Source: Acidithiobacillus sulfuriphilus
Lineage (GTDB): Bacteria > Pseudomonadota > Gammaproteobacteria > Acidithiobacillales > Acidithiobacillaceae
Assembly (NCBI RefSeq): GCF_003721225.1
Contig: NZ_RIZI01000090.1
Coordinates: 1 to 6,508 of the forward strand
Length of the DNA stretch: 6,508 bases
Reading direction: 5' to 3'
A model generated the notes under the pieces. It saw only the letters and a program-made list of their open reading frames with translations. It had not been told where the DNA came from and did no database searches. The translations under genes and the position numbers were made by a program. Below are positions 1-5,685 of the stretch, piece by piece (the stretch's first letter is position 1; each line of letters begins with the position of its first letter).

Positions 1-50
1 TCGGTGCGGTAGATCTGAACCCGCAGCGGCAGGATAAAAAGGCCGCTTAA
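1..50 (+). CDS. Possible 3' end of an upstream gene (partial, unidentified)
   Basis: The frame beginning at base 3 reads 15 codons (ending in the residues QDKKAA) to a TAA at 48-50. The other two plus frames stop earlier. A charged, lysine-rich tail followed by a gene-free stretch is what the end of a real gene often looks like, but 15 codons cannot establish coding or identify a family. No terminator hairpin is visible after the stop. Confidence 0.3.
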   Translation, partial: GAVDLNPQRQDKKAA

Positions 51-387
51 AAAATGGGAAACGCGACAACTACCTTGACAGACGCCGTATATGAGCGAAG
101 CGATGCTTCATACGATTTGCATGCCTGGTTCTTGATGGTCTTGGCACCGGAAGGATCGCCACATATTGGTCTTCGATCTCTCTCGCCACTTTGGGTTGCG
201 GCTTGCAGGGCAAGGAGGCGGCACCGGTCGGCGGCGCAGTGGGCGATGCTGGTGGAGGGCGGCCGTGGACACCGCTGCCAGCCCTCGAAAAATGCGCGCC
301 GAAGATACCTCGATGGTTCGTATCGGTCTTCTTGGTTCTGATAAATACGGAGACGCTCCCTGGGAGGGAGGTCAAGATCGGCAAAAA
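51..387. other. Gene-free stretch, possibly decayed sequence
   Basis: About 340 bases in which I find no convincing gene on either strand. The open frames here are arginine-, proline- or glycine-rich and have no plausible start context. A TTGACA sits at 75-80, but no -10 box lies at 16-18 bases from it. A small perfect stem GAAGC-GAT-GCTTC lies at 97-109. The plus-strand frame around 195-260 (LGCGLQGKEAAPVGGAVG) is faintly reminiscent of a glycine-zipper lipoprotein, but it breaks into unrelated sequence at once. Together with the truncated SDR next door, this suggests decayed or rearranged DNA. Confidence 0.4.
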
Positions 388-855
388 CTATGGACTGGTC
401 TCCAGGAGAAGACGAACCAGGATCTCCTCCACCAGGACATTGTCTGGCTGGGCGAAGCTGTAGACGAGGGCTTGGGCCACATCTTCCGGATGAAGCGCGT
501 CCAGGGACATGCGCCGTTCGCGCATCGCTTCCGCTGGGACATTGTTACCCCATTCGGTCCATACTGCGCCGGGCTCGATCAGCGCCACGCGGATGCCCTC
601 TGCGGCAAGCTCTTTGCGCAGGGCATCGTGAAAACCGACCACGGCAAACTTTGTGGCGTTATAAACCGACCATCCGGCAATGCCATAGCGGCCACCGACG
701 CTGGATACCGTGGAAATCATGGCGCCGGGGCGTCCCCTGAGCCAAGGGATCGCGGCATGGGTGCAATGCAGTATTCCGTAGAGATTGGCGTCGATGGTGC
801 GCTGCCATTCCTCTGCCTTGCTCTCGGCAAAATGAATTACCGCAGACCCATCCAC
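388..855 (-). pseudogene. N-terminally truncated short-chain dehydrogenase/reductase (SDR) remnant
   Basis: The frame encodes the C-terminal two thirds of a classical SDR, an NAD(P)-dependent oxidoreductase. From the GTG at 855, visible signatures are the structural Asn in DANLYG (residue 24), the Ser-bearing strand STVSSVGG (49-56), the catalytic pair Tyr65 and Lys69 in YNATK, and the EPGAVWTEW segment that follows the active site. Missing is everything before it: the TGxxxGIG dinucleotide-binding loop, the acidic cofactor-selecting residue and the NNAG motif. The remaining 155 residues compare with about 240-250 in the family. An in-frame TAG lies at 862-864, three codons upstream of the GTG, and the aldo/keto reductase stop is only 40 bases upstream, so the N-terminal half is not present nearby in another frame. 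No Shine-Dalgarno precedes the GTG. The catalytic residues are intact, but without the Rossmann loop a working enzyme is unlikely. I read it as a deletion remnant. Confidence 0.75.
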
Positions 856-895
856 GGTCGCCTATCACCCGGACGCTACCCCGGATGTCGCCCTC

Positions 896-1906
896 TCACT
901 CATTGCTGTTCTGTCTGCTTACCATCCATTGCGGGTAGAGAGGGGCCGGGGCGGTTATCGCCGACAGCCGCGCCATATCTTCACTGGTCAATCGGACCTG
1001 AACGGCCCCGAGATTGTCTTTCAATTGTTCCATTCTTTTTGCCCCGATGATCACGGAGCTGATTCCCGACTGGGCGAGGAGCCAGGCGATGGCTACCTGG
1101 GGAATGGTCGCACCGATCTTCTGGGCGATGGACTCGGCGGCTTCAACGGCGTCATAGCCATGCACCTGGTCGATGGGCGGGAAATCAAAGTCCTTCCGTC
1201 TGCCGTCCGCAGGCGCGGATGTATCCCGACGATACTTGCCGGTGAGAAAGCCGCCGGACAGAGGCGACCAAGGGAGGACTCCAAGACCCTGCTCGCGACA
1301 CAGGGGGAGCAGTTCGTGTTCCAGATCTCGTCCGACCAGCGAGTAGTAGGCCTGCAAGGAGGAGAAACCCGTCCATTGGCCGGCATCCGCTAACGCCTGC
1401 GCCCAGGCGATGTGTCGAGCCGGCCAGTTGGAGCAGCCCGCATAGAGCACTTTGCCGCTGCGCACCAGGTCATCGAGGGCACGCAGCGTTTCGTCCATGG
1501 GTGTATGGCAATCCCAGCCATGGACCTGGTAGAGATCGATACGGTCCGTGCCCAGGCGGCGCAGGCTGGCATGGCAGGCCGTCATGATGTGCTTGCGGGA
1601 AAGGCCGGTTCCATTGGGGTCCACATCACTCATGCTGCCGCGCACCTTGGTGGCGATGACGGCGGCGTCTCGCTCTATCCCTATGTTTTTCAGTGATTTT
1701 CCCAGAATCTCTTCGGACTCTCCACGGGAATAAATGTCCGCGGTATCAAAGAAATTGATGCCTGATTCCCAGGCGCGGCGCACGATCTCGTCGGCCTCCT
1801 TCTGGGCAACCGTTGCGATACGGTAAAAATCGGAGCCGAAGGTCATGGTTCCTAAGCAAAGAGTGGAGACCTTCATACCGGTACGGCCGAGTTGACGATA
1901 TTCCAT
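896..1906 (-). CDS. Aldo/keto reductase family oxidoreductase
   Basis: Predicted 336-residue cytoplasmic NADPH-dependent reductase of the (beta/alpha)8-barrel aldo/keto reductase superfamily, acting on aldehydes or ketones; the substrate cannot be told. The N-terminus MEYRQLGRTGMKVS with LCLGTMTFG is typical. The full catalytic tetrad is visible: Asp54 and Tyr59 in FFDTADIYS, Lys87 in IATK, His129 in YQVHGWD. Later family marks are GCSNWPA, LPWSPLSGGFLTGKY and the cofactor-phosphate region VIIGAKRMEQL. The frame stays open to 1966, but I place the start at 1906 because GAGGTG lies five bases upstream and homologous proteins begin at this methionine. Length is normal and the C-terminus looks complete. 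The truncated SDR lies 40 bases downstream on the same strand, so the two probably once formed a detoxification or carbonyl-metabolism operon. A palindromic operator and weak promoter lie about 190 bases upstream. Confidence 0.9.
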   Translation of the reverse strand: MEYRQLGRTGMKVSTLCLGTMTFGSDFYRIATVAQKEADEIVRRAWESGINFFDTADIYSRGESEEILGKSLKNIGIERDAAVIATKVRGSMSDVDPNGTGLSRKHIMTACHASLRRLGTDRIDLYQVHGWDCHTPMDETLRALDDLVRSGKVLYAGCSNWPARHIAWAQALADAGQWTGFSSLQAYYSLVGRDLEHELLPLCREQGLGVLPWSPLSGGFLTGKYRRDTSAPADGRRKDFDFPPIDQVHGYDAVEAAESIAQKIGATIPQVAIAWLLAQSGISSVIIGAKRMEQLKDNLGAVQVRLTSEDMARLSAITAPAPLYPQWMVSRQNSNE

Positions 1907-2094
1907 AGGTTCACCTCGCGAATGGAAAGCTACGAACTTTGGGGCACGCAGAGGAAGTAATTTCATCCTCCACTACCAGAGATTGGCGATATCCCCGGCA
2001 CTTGTGCCATGAGGGTCACGCAGATATCCGGTGATCGTAGTGAGTGAATGTAGATTTAAGCGATGCTACCTTTGCTTTGTGAATCCTCCTTGCA

Positions 2095-2123
2095 AGCATA
2101 CCAACTGATCGGTATGAAAACAA
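2095..2123 (-). promoter_or_regulatory. Candidate sigma-70 promoter for the aldo/keto reductase
   Basis: Read on the minus strand, TTGTTT (2123-2118) and TATGCT (2100-2095) are separated by exactly 17 bases. Match to consensus is 3 of 6 and 4 of 6, so this alone is weak. Its main support is that the spacer is filled by a 20-base palindrome, the usual position of a repressor operator. Transcription would begin near 2088, leaving a leader of about 180 bases. Confidence 0.35.
2097..2116. promoter_or_regulatory. Palindromic operator candidate upstream of the aldo/keto reductase
   Basis: CATACCAACTGATCGGTATG is an interrupted palindrome with perfect six-base arms (CATACC / GGTATG) and an eight-base centre; ACC-GA against TT-GGT extends partial symmetry inward. 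Arm sequence and spacing resemble operators of TetR-family repressors, which commonly control oxidoreductase genes. No TetR-type gene lies within the window, so the regulator assignment is inference. Confidence 0.5.
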
Positions 2124-2254
2124 TGATGACAATGGGGTGGCGGCCCTGACCGGCAAATCCTTGGCTCCCGCCGCAAGCGAGTGCAAAACAGGCAAATCAC
2201 CCGCCACGGCGAGCATGCGTCTGCGAAGAGATCAGGAATACCGGCTTGCCTTCC

Positions 2255-3595
2255 CTAGCCCTGCCGCAACCAGCGATACACCGTCCGTTCACTCACCCCC
2301 ATGGCGTCGGCGACCAGACGCCGGTTCCCGCCGAAGCGCTGCAGGAGCGCCGGGAGGGCCGCTGGACCGGGACGCCCATGGGTAGGACCGGCAGGGCATC
2401 GGACCGCGGCGATCGGAACCGAAGGGGTCGATCGCCCATCCTCCAAGTCCAGATCGAGGTCCTCCACAAGGATAACGGGCCCAGCCGCCAAGGCTGCGGC
2501 CTTTTGCAGGATGTTGCGCAACTCCCGCACGTTGCCGGGGAAATCATAGGCACAGAGCCGGATCTCCGCCTCCCGCGACAATTCCCAGCGCCCGCCCCAA
2601 CTGGCCCCGATCCGCTGCAGGAGCACCCGGGCAATCCCCGGAATATCCTCCCGGCGTTCCCGCAGCGGCGGCAAGGAGACGGTGATAGCGGCCAAGCGAT
2701 AATAGAGATCCGCCCGGAAGCTCCGCGCCGCCACCATCTCGCGCAAATCGCGGTTGGTGGCCGCCACCACCCGCACATCGGCATGGAGGGTTTCGGCGCC
2801 CCCCAAGCGGCGGAAGGATCCGCTTTCCAGCACGCGCAAGAACTTGGCCTGCATCGCCAGGGGCAGTTCGCCAATCTCATCCAGAAAGAGCGTCCCACCA
2901 TCGGCCGTTTCAAAGAGGCCCCGCTTGCGCCCCAGACAGCCCGTAAAGGCCCCCCGCTCATGGCCCAGGATCTCGCTTTCGAACAGGGTATCGGGTAAAG
3001 AGGTGCAATCGACCGTAATGAAAGGCCCCCTCTGCCGCGCCGAAAAGTGGTGGATGGCACTGGCCGCCAATTCCTTGCCTACCCCGCTTTCCCCATGCAG
3101 CAAAATGCTGGCCTCCGTACGCGCCGCCATTTCGATATGGTGGAGGCAACGCAGAAAGGCCGGTGAACGCCCAACCATCTGCATCTCGCCGCAAGTAATC
3201 ACTTCGTCCTGATCCGCCAGACGGATAATCTCCTCCCCCAGATAGCGCTGTCCCGCCAAGCCCATGATGGCGTGGCCGCGGATGCGCACATGCTCGGCAC
3301 GGTTGCTGGGATCAAAATGGACATGGCGCACCTCATGGGCCTGCCCCGTGCTGAACACCGCCTGATGCGGGCAGTCTTCCCCGCGCTGGTGGCAGGGCAT
3401 TGGTGAATGATGGGAAATCTCATGGCAGTGCCGCCCGACGATATCCGCCGCAAGCACTCCATAGGCTTCCTGGTAGGCATGATTGGCGGCCACGATCCGA
3501 TAATGCTCATCAATGAGCACCATGGGATTCTCATGCATGTCCAGCACGCTGGAAATCTGTAATCCATCCGTTGTCGTGTCCGTCATGGTATCCAT
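2255..3595 (-). CDS. PAS-domain sigma-54-dependent transcriptional activator (bacterial enhancer-binding protein)
   Basis: A 446-residue one-component activator that remodels sigma-54 RNA polymerase by ATP hydrolysis. Residues about 15-125 form a PAS sensor (NPMVLIDEHYRIVAANHAYQ) containing a Cys/His cluster: C57-H-E, H62/H63, P67-C68 and C75-P76. The AAA+ domain spans about 137-375, with Walker A GESGVGK (168-174), the sigma-54 contact loop as GAFTGC (215-220) instead of GAFTGA, Walker B GGTLFLDE (233-240), NRDL after ATP-sensing VVAAT, the RADLYYRL arginines (294, 300) and sensor II FPGNVREL (352-359). A linker leads to a Fis-type helix-turn-helix at about 412-444 (GGNRRLVADAMGVSERTVYRWL). 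No receiver domain is present, so control should be by direct sensing in the PAS domain. The ATG at 3595 has AGGAG nine bases upstream; a second ATG three codons later is too far from it. It is transcribed divergently from the sulfur operon, whose upstream region holds matching regulatory sites, so that operon is the likely target. Confidence 0.93.
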   Translation of the reverse strand: MDTMTDTTTDGLQISSVLDMHENPMVLIDEHYRIVAANHAYQEAYGVLAADIVGRHCHEISHHSPMPCHQRGEDCPHQAVFSTGQAHEVRHVHFDPSNRAEHVRIRGHAIMGLAGQRYLGEEIIRLADQDEVITCGEMQMVGRSPAFLRCLHHIEMAARTEASILLHGESGVGKELAASAIHHFSARQRGPFITVDCTSLPDTLFESEILGHERGAFTGCLGRKRGLFETADGGTLFLDEIGELPLAMQAKFLRVLESGSFRRLGGAETLHADVRVVAATNRDLREMVAARSFRADLYYRLAAITVSLPPLRERREDIPGIARVLLQRIGASWGGRWELSREAEIRLCAYDFPGNVRELRNILQKAAALAAGPVILVEDLDLDLEDGRSTPSVPIAAVRCPAGPTHGRPGPAALPALLQRFGGNRRLVADAMGVSERTVYRWLRQG

Positions 3596-3678
3596 TTTTC
3601 CGTACTCCTGAAAAAATCGCTACGCCCTGTCTCAGATACGCCTTCCTGCCATGGACCCCATCCAATAGCGATCTGCCA

Positions 3679-3733
3679 TGTCATGACAATAACGGAGGAT
3701 TTCTGTCATGACAAGAGGAAATGTCAGGTCATA
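3679..3733. promoter_or_regulatory. Upstream activator sites: two perfect TGTCATGACA palindromes plus a degenerate third
   Basis: TGTCATGACA occurs exactly at 3679-3688 and 3704-3713, each followed by A, with centres 25 bases apart. A weaker relative, TGTCAGGTCATA, follows at 3722-3733. The sites lie about 105-135 bases upstream of the -24 box, the usual range for enhancer-binding proteins. A perfect ten-base palindrome repeated twice next to a divergent Fis-type activator gene makes these the likely binding sites of that activator. Confidence 0.7.
3686..3714 (-). promoter_or_regulatory. Candidate sigma-70 promoter for the activator gene
   Basis: On the minus strand TTGTCA (3714-3709, 5 of 6 matches) and TATTGT (3691-3686, 4 of 6) are 17 bases apart. 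The start point would be near 3679, giving a leader of about 84 bases to the activator ATG. Both boxes overlap the TGTCATGACA palindromes, so activator bound there should block its own transcription. It is a sequence match only. Confidence 0.4.
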
Positions 3734-3747
3734 AATCACCATAATAT

Positions 3748-3760
3748 TATCAACTAATTA
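3748..3760 (+). promoter_or_regulatory. IHF-binding site
   Basis: TATCAACTAATTA matches the consensus WATCAANNNNTTR at every defined position and sits in a markedly AT-rich stretch (about 3731-3775) within otherwise G+C-rich DNA. It lies between the activator palindromes and the -24/-12 promoter, where IHF bends DNA so the activator can reach the polymerase. Confidence 0.65.
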
Positions 3761-3815
3761 ACTAATTATTTATCCACTAGAGGCTTTACAGATGCATTTG
3801 CGCGGCTACCGGAAA

Positions 3816-3831
3816 TGGCACGGTTTCTGCT
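3816..3831 (+). promoter_or_regulatory. Sigma-54 (-24/-12) promoter of the sulfur operon
   Basis: TGGCACGGTTTCTGCT has the full -24 element TGGCAC, the invariant GG and GC separated by ten bases, and a -12 element CTGCT close to the consensus TTGCW. Transcription should start near 3842, about 23 bases before the first ATG and upstream of its AGGAG. Palindromes, an IHF site and a divergent sigma-54 activator gene all support it. Confidence 0.85.
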
Positions 3832-3864
3832 CAAGATAAGCGGGCACTAGGCACAGGAGTTGTC

Positions 3865-4251
3865 ATGTCAGGATTATTCATCGTCTGTTTGAGTGGGCAG
3901 CGGGAGAAACTTCAGTTTGCCGCCATGACCGCCTCCGTTGCCGCGGTATCGGGTACGGAGGTGTCCGTTTTCATTTCCATGAATGCCTTTCCATTCTTTA
4001 TCCGGGGGCATGGCAAGGAGGCGTCCGCCGAGGGTGCCATGGGGGAGATCATGGCGCAGAAGAATGTTTTATCATTTTATCAGATTTTTGAGCAGGCCGT
4101 GGAACTGGGTGACGCCAAGGTCTATGCCTGCTCCATGGCCATGGACATCATGGAGGTCAAGGAAACGGAGCTGGAGGGCATCGTCTCCGGCGCCATGGGG
4201 CTCACCAGATTTCTCAGCGATGCAGAAGGGGCGCAGATCCTCATTTTTTAA
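3865..4251 (+). CDS. DsrE-family sulfur-trafficking protein
   Basis: A 128-residue soluble protein of the DsrE/DsrF-like superfamily, whose members bind sulfur on a conserved cysteine and exchange it with TusA. The signature is [12 protein letters not shown] (85-96), placing the predicted active-site Cys at 89; a second Cys is at 8 in the first strand. The end ([17 protein letters not shown]) matches the end of DsrE2/YrkE-type proteins, as does the CSM-MD motif, but this protein is shorter and lacks their extended middle segment, so it may be closer to the DsrE3 type. No DsrF or DsrH partner is present, so it is probably a homo-oligomer. The start at 3865 has AGGAG five bases upstream and is the first gene after the sigma-54 promoter. 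It is followed by tusA after 23 bases. Known DsrE3A-TusA pairs transfer thiosulfate or persulfide sulfur, and that role is inferred here. Confidence 0.88.
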   Translation: MSGLFIVCLSGQREKLQFAAMTASVAAVSGTEVSVFISMNAFPFFIRGHGKEASAEGAMGEIMAQKNVLSFYQIFEQAVELGDAKVYACSMAMDIMEVKETELEGIVSGAMGLTRFLSDAEGAQILIF

Positions 4252-4274
4252 TGTTGTCGAGCAAGGAGCGAGTG

Positions 4275-4508
4275 ATGAGTACAGAAAGAGTCGTTGATGC
4301 CCGGGGGAGTTTTTGTCCCGGACCACTCATGGAGTTGATCGCGAATATGAAGATGATGGCCGTGGGCGACACCCTGGAACTCCTGTCCACGGATGCCGGC
4401 TCCGCCGCCGATGTCCCGGAGTGGGTAAAAAAGGTCGGCCATGAAATGGTCGGCACGGAACAGGATGCCGAAGGCACCTGGCACATCCATGTGCGCAAGG
4501 CCAAATAA
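4275..4508 (+). CDS. tusA: TusA-family sulfur carrier protein
   Basis: A 77-residue sulfur carrier of the TusA/SirA fold. The defining CPxP motif is CPGP with Cys14 near the start of the first helix (VVDARGSFCPGPLMEL), and the rest fits the family: GDTLELLSTDAGSAADVPEWVKKVGHEM and a C-terminal strand TWHIHV. Cys14 would hold sulfur as persulfide or thiosulfonate and hand it to or from DsrE and a downstream oxidising system. The frame is open from 4251, where an ATG overlaps the dsrE stop, but I choose 4275 because AAGGAG lies six bases upstream and homologues begin just before the VVDARG strand. In a sulfur-oxidising context with DsrE and an SQR-type enzyme, a dissimilatory role is more likely than tRNA thiolation. 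The next gene starts 25 bases after the stop. Confidence 0.94.
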   Translation: MSTERVVDARGSFCPGPLMELIANMKMMAVGDTLELLSTDAGSAADVPEWVKKVGHEMVGTEQDAEGTWHIHVRKAK

Positions 4509-4533
4509 CCTCTATTGATAAGGAGTGATCATC

Positions 4534-5673
4534 ATGAGAATTCTCGTCGTTGGTGGCGGTATGGGCGGTACGATCTTTGCCAACAATCTGGCCCGGCGCA
4601 TTCATCAGGAAATGAAGGCCGGCAAGGCGCGCATTACCATGTTGTCCGCCTCGGACCAGCACGTCTATCAACCCGGCTGGCTCTACGTGGCCATGGGCCG
4701 CGCCACGCCCGATGAACTGGTGCGCGAGCAGGCCAGCCTCCTGGAGCCGGGCATCGAATTCCACGTGGACCCGGTGGAGGAGTTCCATCTCGCGGAAAAT
4801 CACGTCAAGACCAAGAGCGGCAAGGTACACGAATACGATGTGATGGTGATTTCCACCGGCTCCCGGCCCACGCCGGAGAATATTCCGGGGCTGAAGGAGA
4901 ATTCCGTCAACTGCTATACCGCGGAAAATGCCGTGCAATTCTTCCATCAATTGGCGGACTTCAAGGGCGGCCGCATCGTCGTCGCCGTCGGCCTGCCCCA
5001 CAAATGCCCGATGATTCCCCTGGAAGTCACCTTTGCGATGCATGATTTCATCAAGGACAAAGGGCTGCTGGACAAGACGGAGTTTTATTACACCTATCCC
5101 ATCGGCCGCGTCCACAGTCTGGAGAATGTTGCCAAGTGGGCGGCGCCGGAATTCGACCGCATGGGCATCAAATACGAAACCCTGTTCAACATGAAGGAGG
5201 TGGATGGCAAGAACGCCGCCGTCCTCAGTGAAGAAGGCGGCACAGTGAAATACGACCTGCTGGTGGCCGTACCGCCGCACAAGGGTCAGGAGGTCATTGA
5301 AAAGAACAAGCTCGGGGAAAACGGCTGGATTCCCACCAATCGCAACAGCCTGCACATGGAAGGCGAATATGGCAAAAATGTCCTGGTGCTGGGCGATACC
5401 ACCAACATCCCCATCAGCAAGGCCGGCTCCACCACACATTTCGAGGCGGAAGTCGCCGCGGAAAATATCGCGGCGGTGATCAAGATCGGGCGCCCGGTGC
5501 GGGAATATGACGGCAAGGTCTTCTGCTTCATCGAGGCCGGGAAGGATCGGGCCACTTACGCCATGTTCAACTACACCACGCCGCCCCAGCCCAAGGCGCC
5601 CACGGGGGCGGTGCATGCCTTCAAGATGGCCTACAACCAGCTCTACTGGGCTTCCGCGCGGGGCTTACTCTAA
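4534..5673 (+). CDS. SQR-type FAD-dependent oxidoreductase (sulfide:quinone reductase-like)
   Basis: A 379-residue flavoprotein of the sulfide:quinone reductase / flavocytochrome c sulfide dehydrogenase group. FAD binding is shown by GGGMGG (7-12), the second strand motif VISTGSRP (105-112) and the C-terminal motif VLGDTTNIPISKAGSTTHFEAE (284-305). The three cysteines expected in SQR appear present: Cys127 (VNCYTAENA), Cys158 (PHKCPM) and Cys331 (VFCFIEAG). From memory they align with Cys128, Cys160 and Cys356 of the A. ferrooxidans enzyme. The last two would carry the polysulfide bridge over the flavin. There is no signal peptide or obvious membrane helix; the C-terminal HAFKMAYNQLYWASARGLL could be an amphipathic membrane anchor, as in other SQRs. 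The frame opens with a GTG at 4525, but AAGGAG at 4520-4525 favours the ATG at 4534. It probably oxidises sulfide or a protein persulfide and reduces quinone. The exact substrate and SQR subtype are uncertain. Confidence 0.88.
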   Translation: MRILVVGGGMGGTIFANNLARRIHQEMKAGKARITMLSASDQHVYQPGWLYVAMGRATPDELVREQASLLEPGIEFHVDPVEEFHLAENHVKTKSGKVHEYDVMVISTGSRPTPENIPGLKENSVNCYTAENAVQFFHQLADFKGGRIVVAVGLPHKCPMIPLEVTFAMHDFIKDKGLLDKTEFYYTYPIGRVHSLENVAKWAAPEFDRMGIKYETLFNMKEVDGKNAAVLSEEGGTVKYDLLVAVPPHKGQEVIEKNKLGENGWIPTNRNSLHMEGEYGKNVLVLGDTTNIPISKAGSTTHFEAEVAAENIAAVIKIGRPVREYDGKVFCFIEAGKDRATYAMFNYTTPPQPKAPTGAVHAFKMAYNQLYWASARGLL

Positions 5674-5685
5674 AGGAGGTGCAGC

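Larger units (their letters stand above)
1907..2254. other. Intergenic region between the sigma-54 activator and the aldo/keto reductase
   Basis: A 348-base gap between two minus-strand genes. It holds the candidate promoter and operator at 2095-2123 and, reading toward the reductase, an unused AAGGAGG at 2091-2085 with no start codon at a workable distance. The octamer GGCAAATC occurs twice (2152-2159 and 2191-2198). I see no hairpin with a T-run after the activator stop, so read-through into the reductase is possible. No small gene is convincing here; the open minus frame at 2016-2216 has no recognisable domain. Confidence 0.5.

Noticed and set aside
75..116. TTGACA at 75-80 with TACGAT at 111-116 as a promoter
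   Set aside because: The spacing is 30 bases and no gene follows.
191..260. Glycine-zipper-like lipoprotein fragment in the plus frame (GCGLQGKEAAPVGGAVG)
   Set aside because: The similarity covers only about 20 residues, the lipobox is poor and the frame then turns to unrelated sequence.
354..364. CTCCCTGGGAG palindrome downstream of the SDR fragment as a terminator
   Set aside because: The one-base loop cannot form a normal hairpin and there is no adjacent T-run in the direction of transcription.
166..1050. 294-residue plus-strand frame spanning the SDR fragment
   Set aside because: It has no domain signature and runs antisense to conserved SDR motifs and the reductase 3' end.
2085..2091. 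Perfect AAGGAGG on the minus strand upstream of the aldo/keto reductase
   Set aside because: No start codon lies at a workable distance, and it coincides with the predicted transcript start, so it is not a usable ribosome site. It could be a relic of a lost gene, but nothing else supports that.
2192..2206. Minus-strand TGGCGGGTGATTTGC with GG-N10-GC spacing, a possible second sigma-54 promoter toward the aldo/keto reductase
   Set aside because: The -24 element lacks AC, the leader would be nearly 300 bases, and no TGTCATGACA site lies nearby. It is probably chance in G+C-rich DNA.
2246..2998. 250-residue plus-strand frame opposite the sigma-54 activator
   Set aside because: It is proline-, glutamine- and glycine-rich shadow sequence; the opposite strand encodes unmistakable AAA+ motifs.
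4327..5616. 429-residue open frame on the minus strand opposite tusA and the SQR-type gene
   Set aside because: It is histidine- and arginine-rich, has no family resemblance or ribosome site, and lies opposite two clearly identified genes; it arises from codon bias of the real genes.
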